This document shows, piece after piece, positions 1 to 6,166 of a stretch of 9,306 nucleotides of DNA. The notes under the pieces are model-generated. The model was not told the origin of the DNA, did not search any database, and saw nothing but the letters and a program-made list of their open reading frames with translations. Both the position numbers and the translations under genes were made by a program. Source of the stretch: an uncultured Erysipelotrichaceae bacterium (GTDB taxonomy: Bacteria; Bacillota_I; Bacilli_A; Erysipelotrichales; Erysipelotrichaceae); the NCBI GenBank assembly GCA_902795875.1, contig CADBND010000140.1:1-9306 (forward strand). Reading direction: 5' to 3'. The stretch's first letter is position 1. Each line of letters opens with the position of its first letter.

Positions 1-40
1 ATTAGAAAAAACATTGAGAGCCAAGGTTGATGGCATTCAT

Positions 41-67
41 CCCATTGACTAAAGATCAATGGGTTTT
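41..67 (+). terminator. Probable Rho-independent terminator for a gene left of the window
   Basis: A perfect 8-bp inverted repeat, CCCATTGA (41-48) with TCAATGGG (56-63), encloses a 7-base loop and is followed by TTTT on the plus strand. No T run follows it on the minus strand, so it suits a plus-strand gene ending left of the window and converging on the nucleoside hydrolase gene. The T tract is short. Confidence 0.5.
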
Positions 68-79
68 CTGCCAAATCTT

Positions 80-111
80 ATATAAAAGAATGCGGGCTTA
101 CAGTCCGCATT
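80..111 (-). terminator. Terminator of the four-gene salvage operon
   Basis: On the minus strand the stem AATGCGG (111-105) pairs with CCGCATT (95-89) and is followed by CTTTTATAT. The TAA stop codon of the nucleoside hydrolase (100-98) lies in the hairpin loop. The plus strand also reads stem then TTTTT, so it may work in both directions. Confidence 0.75.
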
Positions 112-1045
112 TTTCGATCAGTTTACTCACCATATCGATATAGGTATCCGTGAAACGCTTTCCATCCACATCCAGCGCGACACGGTGCCTTTTTTCTTTC
201 AAGTTCAGTTCCTCAAAGGTACAGATCGTCCTTCCCGAATCCTCCGCCGTCAAGTTACAAGGAAACCAGTTTGTAATGATGGAAGGGTCATAGCTAGCGA
301 AAGCTGCCAGCGGGTCATGCATGGCACCGCCGATCTGTTCATCTCCGTATTCTCCCTCATAATAGAAACGGGCGATCTCATAGATATTCTTGCCAGCCTT
401 ATTGCTGCTATTCCAATGGGCGATATCCTTCACCCGGAACAGTGTCTTGAGCGTCACATCCAAAGGGATCACATCGATCTTCAGTTTTGAAGAAAACACC
501 TTCTTTGCAGCCAGAGGATCACTGGCAATATTGGCCTCGGAATAGATATCCCGATTTCCCTGCACGGTCAAAGCACCGCCCATGATCGTGATCTTTCCCA
601 CTTCGCATAAAGCTTCTTCATCCTTTTCGATACATTTATAAAGATCGGTCAAAGGTCCCACAAAGACCAGATGCAGATCCTGTCCGTACTTCCGGGCACT
701 GTCCACGATGAAGTCGATACCCGAAACATCCTGTACACTTCCTTTGTTTTCCCCCAGATCGACATCGCCGATCCCGTTTTTCCCGTGTACCGGATCAGAA
801 CCCGTATGTTTTTCGAAAGATCCTTCATTCAAGCCATGACTTGAGCCGGCATACACCTTCACATCATAACGATCGAAGTTCTCCAATATCCCGATCGAAT
901 TGCGGATACAATCCTTCAGATAGGTGTTCCCGAACGTCGCAACCACACCGATCAGATCGATATCCGGATTGGAAAGGATATAGGCGATCGCCAGTGCGTC
1001 ATCGATGCCCGTATCACAGTCGATGATCATTTTCATCTTTGCCAT
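98..1045 (-). CDS. Nucleoside hydrolase (inosine-uridine-preferring family)
   Basis: This is a 315-residue cytoplasmic enzyme with no signal peptide. The family hydrolyses the N-glycosidic bond of ribonucleosides, giving free base and ribose. The hallmark Ca2+/ribose-binding motif DxDxGxDD is intact near the N-terminus (D9, D11, D15, D16). GN follows at 39-40, then GPLTDL (130-135), IMGGA (154-158), the substrate loop around E170-N172-D176, and the C-terminal HDP with H243 and D244. Length matches the family. The start is set by AGGAGG four bases upstream of the ATG; this SD overlaps the TAG stop of the deacetylase gene 8 bases upstream, implying coupled translation. It is the last gene of the operon, ending at the terminator at 80-111. 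With the exported 5'-nucleotidase upstream it suggests a nucleotide-salvage route. Purine versus pyrimidine preference cannot be told from sequence alone. Confidence 0.93.
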   Translation of the reverse strand: MAKMKMIIDCDTGIDDALAIAYILSNPDIDLIGVVATFGNTYLKDCIRNSIGILENFDRYDVKVYAGSSHGLNEGSFEKHTGSDPVHGKNGIGDVDLGENKGSVQDVSGIDFIVDSARKYGQDLHLVFVGPLTDLYKCIEKDEEALCEVGKITIMGGALTVQGNRDIYSEANIASDPLAAKKVFSSKLKIDVIPLDVTLKTLFRVKDIAHWNSSNKAGKNIYEIARFYYEGEYGDEQIGGAMHDPLAAFASYDPSIITNWFPCNLTAEDSGRTICTFEELNLKEKRHRVALDVDGKRFTDTYIDMVSKLIEKCGL

Positions 1046-1053
1046 AGTTCCTC

Positions 1054-2250
1054 CTAATTGTGTCCGTAGACTCTCAAAGTATTTATATCGATACCCTTGT
1101 ATTCCAGTAATTCACTCACCGTCACAAGCTGAAAACCCATATTCATCAGATCCGGGACCAGTCTTTCAGAAGCTTTCTCCGAAGACATATACAGTGAATG
1201 CATCAGAACGATATCGCCATCCCTTATATCCCGCATGACATTGGAATAAGTCACATCCGCATCACGGTTGGACCAGTCCTTCGAATCCACTGTCCAAAGG
1301 ATCGCCGGCATACCGATACTGTCTTCAAGATCGTAATTGCGGCTGCCATAAGGAGGCCGGTAAGTCTTCATGCGATAACCAAGCATCTCATCCACATATT
1401 CCACAGGCTCCATGATCGCCCATCTCGCCTCTTCGACATCCTGTTTGAAAAGATTCTTATGATACTCCGTATGGGAACCGAATTCCATCCCGGCCTTTAT
1501 CCCCGCTTTCATATTCGCAAGCTCCTCTTCGCTCATCCGGCTGCCCACTGAATAAAACGTCGCCTTGACACCGTATCTCTGAAACAGTTCATAGAGCTTT
1601 CGGTCCACCGCATCATAGGGACCATCGTCATAAGTCAAAGCCACCATCGGCCTGTTTGGATCGATATAGATCTTCTTATCGTAACTGGTCCGGTCGATCG
1701 AACCGAGATTCTTCCCCGTAAGAAACTTCGCATACCCCAATGGAAGATACAGATCGTAATCATATTCATCAAAATGCAGTTTCAGTCTGTCTTCAGCGAT
1801 CGAAACACCAATCATTGAAAGATCGATCGCCTCCGGATAAGTATCCAGCCAGAACGATGCGGTATAAGCGATGTCATACTGGTCCTTGCGCATCTGATAG
1901 CGCAACATATCCGACAGCATCTCTTCCCCATCGATGATATGTAACTGAAGTTCCGACATATCCCTTTCCATATAGAAGATGTTTCCATCGCGATAAGAGA
2001 GTTCGAAAACATCCCCTTTTTCTTTCAAAAGATAATCGTAGATCCTTTCTTCTCCGCTCTGACAAAGTTTCTTCGCATAGGCATGGACCGTCTCGTTTTG
2101 GGGCGGATAAAAAGCTACGCACTTCCCATTGCGATACGTTTCCGCTCCTTCGTTATCAGGCTTTGGTGCGCAAGCACCAAACAGTCCCAGAAAAAGAAAG
2201 ACCAATAGCAGACGAAGAAGATTACTCGATAATGATCCTTCCCTCAACAT
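1054..2250 (-). CDS. Polysaccharide deacetylase lipoprotein (NodB domain)
   Basis: The family removes N-acetyl groups from GlcNAc or related polymers; in Gram-positives the usual target is peptidoglycan, which gives lysozyme resistance. From the ATG at 2250 the protein is 398 residues. It begins with a lipoprotein signal peptide: a hydrophobic run, then FGAC with the lipid-modified Cys at 27. Residues about 35-200 form an extracellular domain that may resemble the DUF3298-like region of PdaC-type deacetylases. The NodB domain follows with all five motifs: TYDDGP (206-211, D208 and D209), SHxxxH (H260, H264), RPPYG (298-302), DxxDW (322-326) and the late catalytic H351. It should be an active metal-dependent enzyme. 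The frame stays open to an ATG at 2289, but that adds non-signal-like sequence and overlaps the upstream gene by 68 bases. The 2250 start has no clear SD and overlaps the upstream gene by 29 bases, so translational coupling is inferred. Confidence 0.88.
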   Translation of the reverse strand: MLREGSLSSNLLRLLLVFLFLGLFGACAPKPDNEGAETYRNGKCVAFYPPQNETVHAYAKKLCQSGEERIYDYLLKEKGDVFELSYRDGNIFYMERDMSELQLHIIDGEEMLSDMLRYQMRKDQYDIAYTASFWLDTYPEAIDLSMIGVSIAEDRLKLHFDEYDYDLYLPLGYAKFLTGKNLGSIDRTSYDKKIYIDPNRPMVALTYDDGPYDAVDRKLYELFQRYGVKATFYSVGSRMSEEELANMKAGIKAGMEFGSHTEYHKNLFKQDVEEARWAIMEPVEYVDEMLGYRMKTYRPPYGSRNYDLEDSIGMPAILWTVDSKDWSNRDADVTYSNVMRDIRDGDIVLMHSLYMSSEKASERLVPDLMNMGFQLVTVSELLEYKGIDINTLRVYGHN

Positions 2251-3862
2251 CAGTATATTTATCTGAAAGATCGCCCAGATATCTGGCATAATCGATCAAC
2301 GCGGTCACATCGACCGGACCGTTGCCTACGATCTTTTCACAATTCTCCATGATCGTATTACCGTCACCCCTCAAGAAAAGCACATACTGGGAACTTGCGA
2401 CAGAATAGATCTTTTCCGGATCGATCGGAACATAGTTACCGTCTTCCAGGACCTCGACGTTCTTCACTCTTCTTTCTTCTCCCTCAAAACGGGAAAACAT
2501 GCCGTCTTCACCGACCACGACCGGCGAATCTATTGAAGTATCGATCGTATAACGCAATCCGGATACCTGTAAGAAAGCACCGTTCTCACCGACCGCATTG
2601 CCGTCAAAGGAATAGATCTTCTCACATTTCGATGCCGCGAACTCCAAAGAATCGCAGATCTGCTGGCCGGTCGCATAACAGGAAGCCAATTCGTTCTGGA
2701 AAGGCATGACATCCAGAAGATCCTTATAGGTGATCACATCCGTATCGATATTGGCACGGACACCGCCGCCATTGACCAGACAGACATCAGTACCCATCTC
2801 ATAGCGGATCGCATCTGCACAAAAATCCGCCATCGTCGTCTCACGGCTACGGACCATACGGATCCCTTCTTCATCGGAGATCGTCATCGGATGACCCAGT
2901 TTCACGATCTCTTCCGAAAGGATCTTGTCGAGCTCTCCATAAGCCTTCGCGACATTGGCAGCGATCGTCTCATCGCTCCGGTCATATTGTTCCACATGCA
3001 GAGTCGTCAAAGAACCGTCTTTTCCGATGATCAGTTCACCGGCTGCCTGCAGCTTGGTACCGACTGAAGAAAGGATGACATCCTCGCCGTTCTTGTTGGG
3101 ATATCTGTCTTCAACGATATCGGAATGGGAATGTCCGTCCAACATCACATCGATGCCTTCCGTCCTGCGGATCAGGGAAATGGAATCATACGGTTCTTCC
3201 TTTGAACCCAGATGGCTCAAAGCCACGACATAATCCGCACCTTCCTTGCGTGCTTCATCGACGACAGACTGTACTTTTTCCGCCAAAGCCTCACCAGCTC
3301 CGTCTCCGTAGAAATCATAGACAAATCTGCCGTCTTCCATAAAATAAGTCGGTGTTGAGTCGGTGATCGACGCCGGTGTAAGCAGACCAAGGAAAGCGAT
3401 CTTGACACCATCGAGTTCTTTGATCACATATTCAGGAATATTCTCAAAAATATTTTCCTTTGAACCGGTATATCTGACATTGGAAGCGATCATCTGAAAC
3501 TTCCTGCTTTCATCGAGCTTCTTCAGCACTTCCATTCCGTAATCAAATTCATGATTGCCATAGGTCCCAAGATCATAACCTGCGTCGTTCATCAAAGAAA
3601 CGACCAGAGAACCCTTGGACAGCGTACCGATCGTACCGCCCTGAATGTTGTCGCCGCAATCGACCAGTAAAACATTCTGGTGTTCTGCCTTCGTATCGTC
3701 CACCAGCGCTTTCAAAGAGGCCAGAGTCAGATTCTCATCGACACCGCAATGGATATCGCTGGTAAAGAAAATGTAGATGTCGTCCGTTCTTTCCTTCTTC
3801 TCACAAGCGCTCAGACCGGCACAAAGAAACAGACTCAGCAGAATAATGATCAGTTTATTCAT
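2222..3862 (-). CDS. Exported 5'-nucleotidase / metallophosphoesterase lipoprotein (UshA-like)
   Basis: This 546-residue two-domain enzyme should dephosphorylate extracellular nucleotides to nucleosides. A lipoprotein signal peptide ends in LSAC (Cys20), anchoring it to the outer face of the membrane. The N-terminal metallophosphoesterase domain has D36-x-H38, GDN (70-72), GNHEFDYG (102-109), SH (H217) and GHSH (243-246), the full dinuclear metal set. The C-terminal 5'-nucleotidase domain (about 325-520) has NGGGVR (364-369), MPFQN (386-390), a GAFLQVSG segment (about 428-435) and GDGN near 499-502, which in UshA-type enzymes shape the nucleoside pocket. The start ATG at 3862 overlaps the upstream TGA as ATGA and is preceded by AGGAAG. 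It is the second gene of the operon, between the amidotransferase and the deacetylase. Substrate range (NMP, UDP-sugar, cyclic nucleotide) is not readable from sequence. Confidence 0.93.
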   Translation of the reverse strand: MNKLIIILLSLFLCAGLSACEKKERTDDIYIFFTSDIHCGVDENLTLASLKALVDDTKAEHQNVLLVDCGDNIQGGTIGTLSKGSLVVSLMNDAGYDLGTYGNHEFDYGMEVLKKLDESRKFQMIASNVRYTGSKENIFENIPEYVIKELDGVKIAFLGLLTPASITDSTPTYFMEDGRFVYDFYGDGAGEALAEKVQSVVDEARKEGADYVVALSHLGSKEEPYDSISLIRRTEGIDVMLDGHSHSDIVEDRYPNKNGEDVILSSVGTKLQAAGELIIGKDGSLTTLHVEQYDRSDETIAANVAKAYGELDKILSEEIVKLGHPMTISDEEGIRMVRSRETTMADFCADAIRYEMGTDVCLVNGGGVRANIDTDVITYKDLLDVMPFQNELASCYATGQQICDSLEFAASKCEKIYSFDGNAVGENGAFLQVSGLRYTIDTSIDSPVVVGEDGMFSRFEGEERRVKNVEVLEDGNYVPIDPEKIYSVASSQYVLFLRGDGNTIMENCEKIVGNGPVDVTALIDYARYLGDLSDKYTDVEGRIIIE

Positions 3863-4434
3863 ATGCTCAATCTTCCTACTATACGCATAAAATTCCTGAA
3901 GATCGAAAGACCGTCATCGTTTCCCTCCGGTGCTTCCGGATGAAACTGGACAGTGAATATCTTTCTTTTCAGATCCTGACAGGCAGCGATCTTACAGTCA
4001 TTTGTTTCGGCAATGACTTCCAGTCCTTTGCCTGGCAAGACCACTTCATCGTTGTGGGACATCCTGACAAAAGTTGAAGTACCCATTCCTAAGAAAAGCG
4101 GTGAATCCTTCATCCTACATGCGATACTGCCATGTTCCGGAACATTCGCCCTTTTCACTTCTCCGCCAAGCATCATGTTTATGACCTGATGACCATAACA
4201 GATCCCCAACATCGGCTTTCCCAGTTCAAAGATCGCAGGATCAGGCAGTTTCCCGCCATCGTAACAGGTATCCAGACTTCCCGTAAAGATGATCCCGTCA
4301 TAATCTTCCAGTTCTTCCGCCTTCACATCAGCTGCGAAAAAACGATACGAAGCACCGGCTTCTTCCACACATACGCCGATCCTCTTTGACCAGGTGCTTA
4401 TAAAATCCACGATTGCGATATTCATCTCTTCCAT
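3859..4434 (-). CDS. Stand-alone class I glutamine amidotransferase (GuaA-like domain)
   Basis: The protein has 191 residues and consists only of a class I glutamine amidotransferase domain. It resembles the glutaminase half of GMP synthase. The catalytic triad is intact: Cys79 in GICYGHQ (77-83) and H165/E167 in FHPE. The segment that often reads GGP near the N-terminal oxyanion strand is TGSLD here (51-55). No ATP-pyrophosphatase or other synthetase domain follows; the next gene is a nucleotidase. It may therefore pair with a partner encoded elsewhere, or be a gamma-glutamyl hydrolase-type enzyme. The start ATG at 4434 is set by AGGAAGGG seven bases upstream; the ATG at 4425 would leave no proper SD. 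It is the first gene of the four-gene unit and overlaps the 5'-nucleotidase start by 4 bases. Domain identity is firm, biological reaction unknown. Confidence 0.85.
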   Translation of the reverse strand: MEEMNIAIVDFISTWSKRIGVCVEEAGASYRFFAADVKAEELEDYDGIIFTGSLDTCYDGGKLPDPAIFELGKPMLGICYGHQVINMMLGGEVKRANVPEHGSIACRMKDSPLFLGMGTSTFVRMSHNDEVVLPGKGLEVIAETNDCKIAACQDLKRKIFTVQFHPEAPEGNDDGLSIFRNFMRIVGRLSI

Positions 4435-4450
4435 TATACGACCCTTCCTA

Positions 4451-4463
4451 TATAATTAGATTA
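4451..4463 (+). promoter_or_regulatory. Consensus -10 box abutting the phosphatase start codon
   Basis: A perfect TATAAT lies at 4451-4456. With usual spacing, transcription starts at about 4463, which is the A of the ATG. There is no SD in the 28-base gap on this strand. The best -35 at 17-bp spacing (CTTCCA, 4428-4433) is weak. The gap must also serve the divergent amidotransferase operon, for which CATAAT on the minus strand (4465-4460) is a possible -10. The motif is seen; the leaderless start is inferred. Confidence 0.55.
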
Positions 4464-5143
4464 TGCTGAAGATCTATTTATTGAGACATGGCGAAACGCA
4501 ACACAATCTCAAACACATCGTACAGGGACGCGGTGATTCTCCGTTGACCATCAAAGGCGTCAGACAAGTCACCTGTGCCGGCATCGGAGCCCGTGACATT
4601 TCCTTTACGGCTGCCTATTCCGGACTCTTACAAAGACAGATCGACACCGCCAAAGCCTTCCTGTCCATGAACAGAGACCCCATCTCCATTCAAAGCGATG
4701 CCCATTTCAACGAAATGGATTATGGGAAATACGACGGCGGAACTTATGAAGACCTGCTCGGGCCACTCTACGAAGAACTCGGCCTTCCCTTTGACGGCTA
4801 CGAAGGACTCTATAAATACTATAACGATCTTGAGATCGCGGAAAGACTCATGCGAAACGATGAGACCGGAACCTTTGAAGGTGCCGATCGGGTACGGAAA
4901 AGATTCATGGAAGGACTGGAAATGATCGCCCAAAGATACACAGAAGGAAACATCCTGGTATCGACCTCCTCTTTTGCGATCGTCGCAGTCTGTTCCGGCT
5001 TAGATCCCGATGCGCTATCCAGAGGGCTTCCTGAAAACGCATCGCTCACTTCTCTTGTATATGAAGAAGGCCGATTTTTCATCGAAAGATTCGGCGACAT
5101 CTCTTTCCGTCAAAACGGCGAAAGACTCATCACTTCGAAATAA
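4463..5143 (+). CDS. Histidine phosphatase (phosphoglycerate mutase-like) family protein with altered active site
   Basis: The protein has 226 residues. The N-terminal signature is LLRHGET, with R8 and the phospho-accepting H9. R58 (in QRQIDTA) and the acidic E84 (in NEMDYG) match the usual phosphate-pocket Arg and proton donor. The second pocket histidine, normally in a VVSHGG-like motif, is absent: the aligned segment is LVSTSS (165-170), placing Ser169 where His is expected. Family members are phosphatases or mutases for small phosphorylated metabolites. With this change the protein may have reduced or altered activity, so no substrate is assigned. The start is fixed because RHGE sits at residues 8-11, the normal distance from the N-terminus. 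It is probably monocistronic, diverges from the amidotransferase operon, and overlaps the end of the convergent esterase gene by 14 bases. Confidence 0.88.
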   Translation: MLKIYLLRHGETQHNLKHIVQGRGDSPLTIKGVRQVTCAGIGARDISFTAAYSGLLQRQIDTAKAFLSMNRDPISIQSDAHFNEMDYGKYDGGTYEDLLGPLYEELGLPFDGYEGLYKYYNDLEIAERLMRNDETGTFEGADRVRKRFMEGLEMIAQRYTEGNILVSTSSFAIVAVCSGLDPDALSRGLPENASLTSLVYEEGRFFIERFGDISFRQNGERLITSK

Positions 5144-6011
5144 GACTCTTAAAGAACGCACATTCCTCGTCATTGCACAGGATGGCGTTCTTTTCTTTGA
5201 TCCGCAGATGAAAGACATGTCCCAGGACATTGTTTTCATCTCCATAATACTTATATGTGACATCCACGCCCTTTTCCTTCAGGCTGTTCACCATAGGCAT
5301 AGCCTGTTCCTTGAGGAAATCACCCTCGGCAGTCATAACGATACAAGGTGGAAACTTTTCATTCACAAAATAGATCGGTGAGATCTGTTTCAGTCTTTCT
5401 GCCGTGACCTTCCCCTTGAGAAGATCAGACATCAGAGTCTTCATCATACCCTTTTCTTCAAAATCGATCTGATAGACACCACAGTTCAACGCAAGACCCT
5501 TTAGTTTAAGACCTTCAGGCCTTTTGAGATCGTAAGCAGAAGCCATCTCATCGTTATTCAAAAATGATGCATACAAGGCAAGCAGATGTCCGCCTGCACT
5601 GTCTCCGACAGCGAATATGTTTTCTCTATCCAGGCCGTATTCATCCGCATGTTTCATCACCCATTCGAATACCTCATTGGTATCATCAAGCTGGGAAGGA
5701 TATTTGAATCGCGGAGCCAGACCGTAAGTATAATTGACGACCGCAAAGCCTCTTCTTGCCAGATCGAGACAATAATACTGATATCTCTCCTTGTCTCCAT
5801 ATACCCATCCGCCACCGTGTACCGAAACGATGACCGGCAGCTTTCCATCCGTATCCTTAGGCCGGTACACATCCAGACGATTCCATTTCGGATCTTTTCC
5901 ATATACGATATCGTCATATCTTCTCACTTCCGCAGGAGTCGTAAGACCCGCATCCCTTTCATCATCCCCTTTTTTAAAGGAATAGCGGATATACATGGAC
6001 AATAGTGACAT
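5130..6011 (-). CDS. Alpha/beta-hydrolase esterase (HSL / carboxylesterase-like)
   Basis: The protein is 293 residues from the chosen start. It carries the esterase/lipase hallmarks HGGGW (65-69, oxyanion hole), GDSAGG with nucleophile S138 (136-141), and the probable acid D231 and base H265 of the Ser-Asp-His triad. This matches short-chain acyl or acetyl esterases of the hormone-sensitive-lipase type. No signal peptide is evident, so it is probably cytoplasmic. The frame extends to a GTG at 6020, but that GTG is part of an SD (AGAGAGGTG) six bases before the ATG at 6011, so 6011 is preferred. A TATAAT on the minus strand at 6044-6039 is a likely -10. It diverges from hsp20, and a CIRCE-like half-site (6058-6066) lies at its expected -35, so it may share heat-shock control. 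Its last codons overlap the convergent phosphatase gene. Substrate unknown. Confidence 0.9.
   Translation of the reverse strand: MSLLSMYIRYSFKKGDDERDAGLTTPAEVRRYDDIVYGKDPKWNRLDVYRPKDTDGKLPVIVSVHGGGWVYGDKERYQYYCLDLARRGFAVVNYTYGLAPRFKYPSQLDDTNEVFEWVMKHADEYGLDRENIFAVGDSAGGHLLALYASFLNNDEMASAYDLKRPEGLKLKGLALNCGVYQIDFEEKGMMKTLMSDLLKGKVTAERLKQISPIYFVNEKFPPCIVMTAEGDFLKEQAMPMVNSLKEKGVDVTYKYYGDENNVLGHVFHLRIKEKNAILCNDEECAFFKSLISK
5151..5199 (+). terminator. Terminator of the phosphatase gene, inside the opposing esterase coding sequence
   Basis: Just after the phosphatase stop, AAAGAACGC (5151-5159) pairs perfectly with GCGTTCTTT (5185-5193). An inner stem, CATTCCT (one bulged T) with AGGATG, extends it. 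A U-rich tail follows (TTTT, C, TTT within 5191-5198). On the minus strand the repeat is followed by only three T's and then AAGAG, so the esterase transcript should not stop here. Confidence 0.6.
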
Positions 6012-6017
6012 AGCATT

Positions 6018-6026
6018 CACCTCTCT
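6018..6026 (-). promoter_or_regulatory. Ribosome binding site that decides the esterase start
   Basis: AGAGAGGTG lies six bases before the ATG at 6011. The upstream in-frame GTG (6020-6018) is inside this site, which argues against it as the start codon. Confidence 0.75.
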
Positions 6027-6038
6027 GTTTATGCCTTT

Positions 6039-6044
6039 ATTATA
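6039..6044 (-). promoter_or_regulatory. Probable -10 box of the esterase gene
   Basis: TATAAT on the minus strand predicts a start near 6032 and a leader of about 20 bases. No good -35 is seen; its place (about 6062-6067) is occupied by the outermost CIRCE-like half-site, so an HrcA-type repressor could compete there. Confidence 0.5.
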
Positions 6045-6080
6045 TAACGGAACGTATTTAGCACTTCTTTATCATTCTTG

Positions 6081-6107
6081 CTAGCACTTTATGCTTGACA
6101 GTGCTAA
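6081..6107. promoter_or_regulatory. CIRCE operator (HrcA binding site)
   Basis: CTAGCACTT (6081-6089), nine spacer bases, then CAGTGCTAA (6099-6107). Against the consensus TTAGCACTC-N9-GAGTGCTAA this is 7/9 and 8/9 with exact spacing. It overlaps the -35 box of hsp20, as expected for repression by HrcA. CIRCE normally controls groE and dnaK operons in Bacillota. Two more half-sites flank it, TTAGCACTT at 6058-6066 and TTTGTGCTA at 6110-6118. Confidence 0.88.
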
Positions 6108-6122
6108 TCTTTGTGCTACTAT
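6095..6122 (+). promoter_or_regulatory. hsp20 promoter
   Basis: A perfect -35 TTGACA (6095-6100), a 16-bp spacer and -10 TACTAT (6117-6122). A TGC directly before the -10 makes an extended -10. The expected start is near 6129. The -35 lies in the spacer and right arm of the CIRCE operator, and the -10 overlaps the extra half-site at 6110-6118. This fits vegetative-sigma-factor transcription gated by HrcA. Confidence 0.8.
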
Positions 6123-6152
6123 ATAGGTGTGGGGTAAAGAAAGTCCCCAGAC

Positions 6153-6159
6153 AGGAGGT
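6153..6159 (+). promoter_or_regulatory. Ribosome binding site that decides the hsp20 start
   Basis: AGGAGGT. The ATG at 6161 is only two bases from AGGAGG, while the in-frame ATG at 6167 is eight bases away and is preferred. A short hairpin (TGGGG 6130-6134 with CCCCA 6145-6149) lies just upstream and leaves the SD free. Confidence 0.75.
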
Positions 6160-6166
6160 AATGAAA

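Noticed and set aside
4433..4438. TATAAT on the minus strand at the amidotransferase start codon
   Set aside because: It overlaps the ATG itself, so a start from it would lie inside the gene and lose the strong SD at the 4434 start. It has no -35.
5102..5125. Inverted repeat TCTTTC/GAAAGA near the end of the phosphatase gene as an esterase terminator
   Set aside because: There is an imperfect stem with a two-base bulge and no T run on the minus strand. It lies inside phosphatase codons, so it is probably chance.
5586..6005. Open frame on the plus strand opposite the esterase gene
   Set aside because: It lies entirely antisense to a gene with an intact catalytic triad, and has no SD or family signature.
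6012..6020. GTG at 6020 as the esterase start
   Set aside because: The GTG is part of the SD AGAGAGGTG for the ATG at 6011.
6095..6166. Upstream extension of the hsp20 reading frame from a TTG at 6095
   Set aside because: Those bases are the -35, part of CIRCE and the -10. A good SD sits before the ATG at 6167, and Hsp20 homology starts there.
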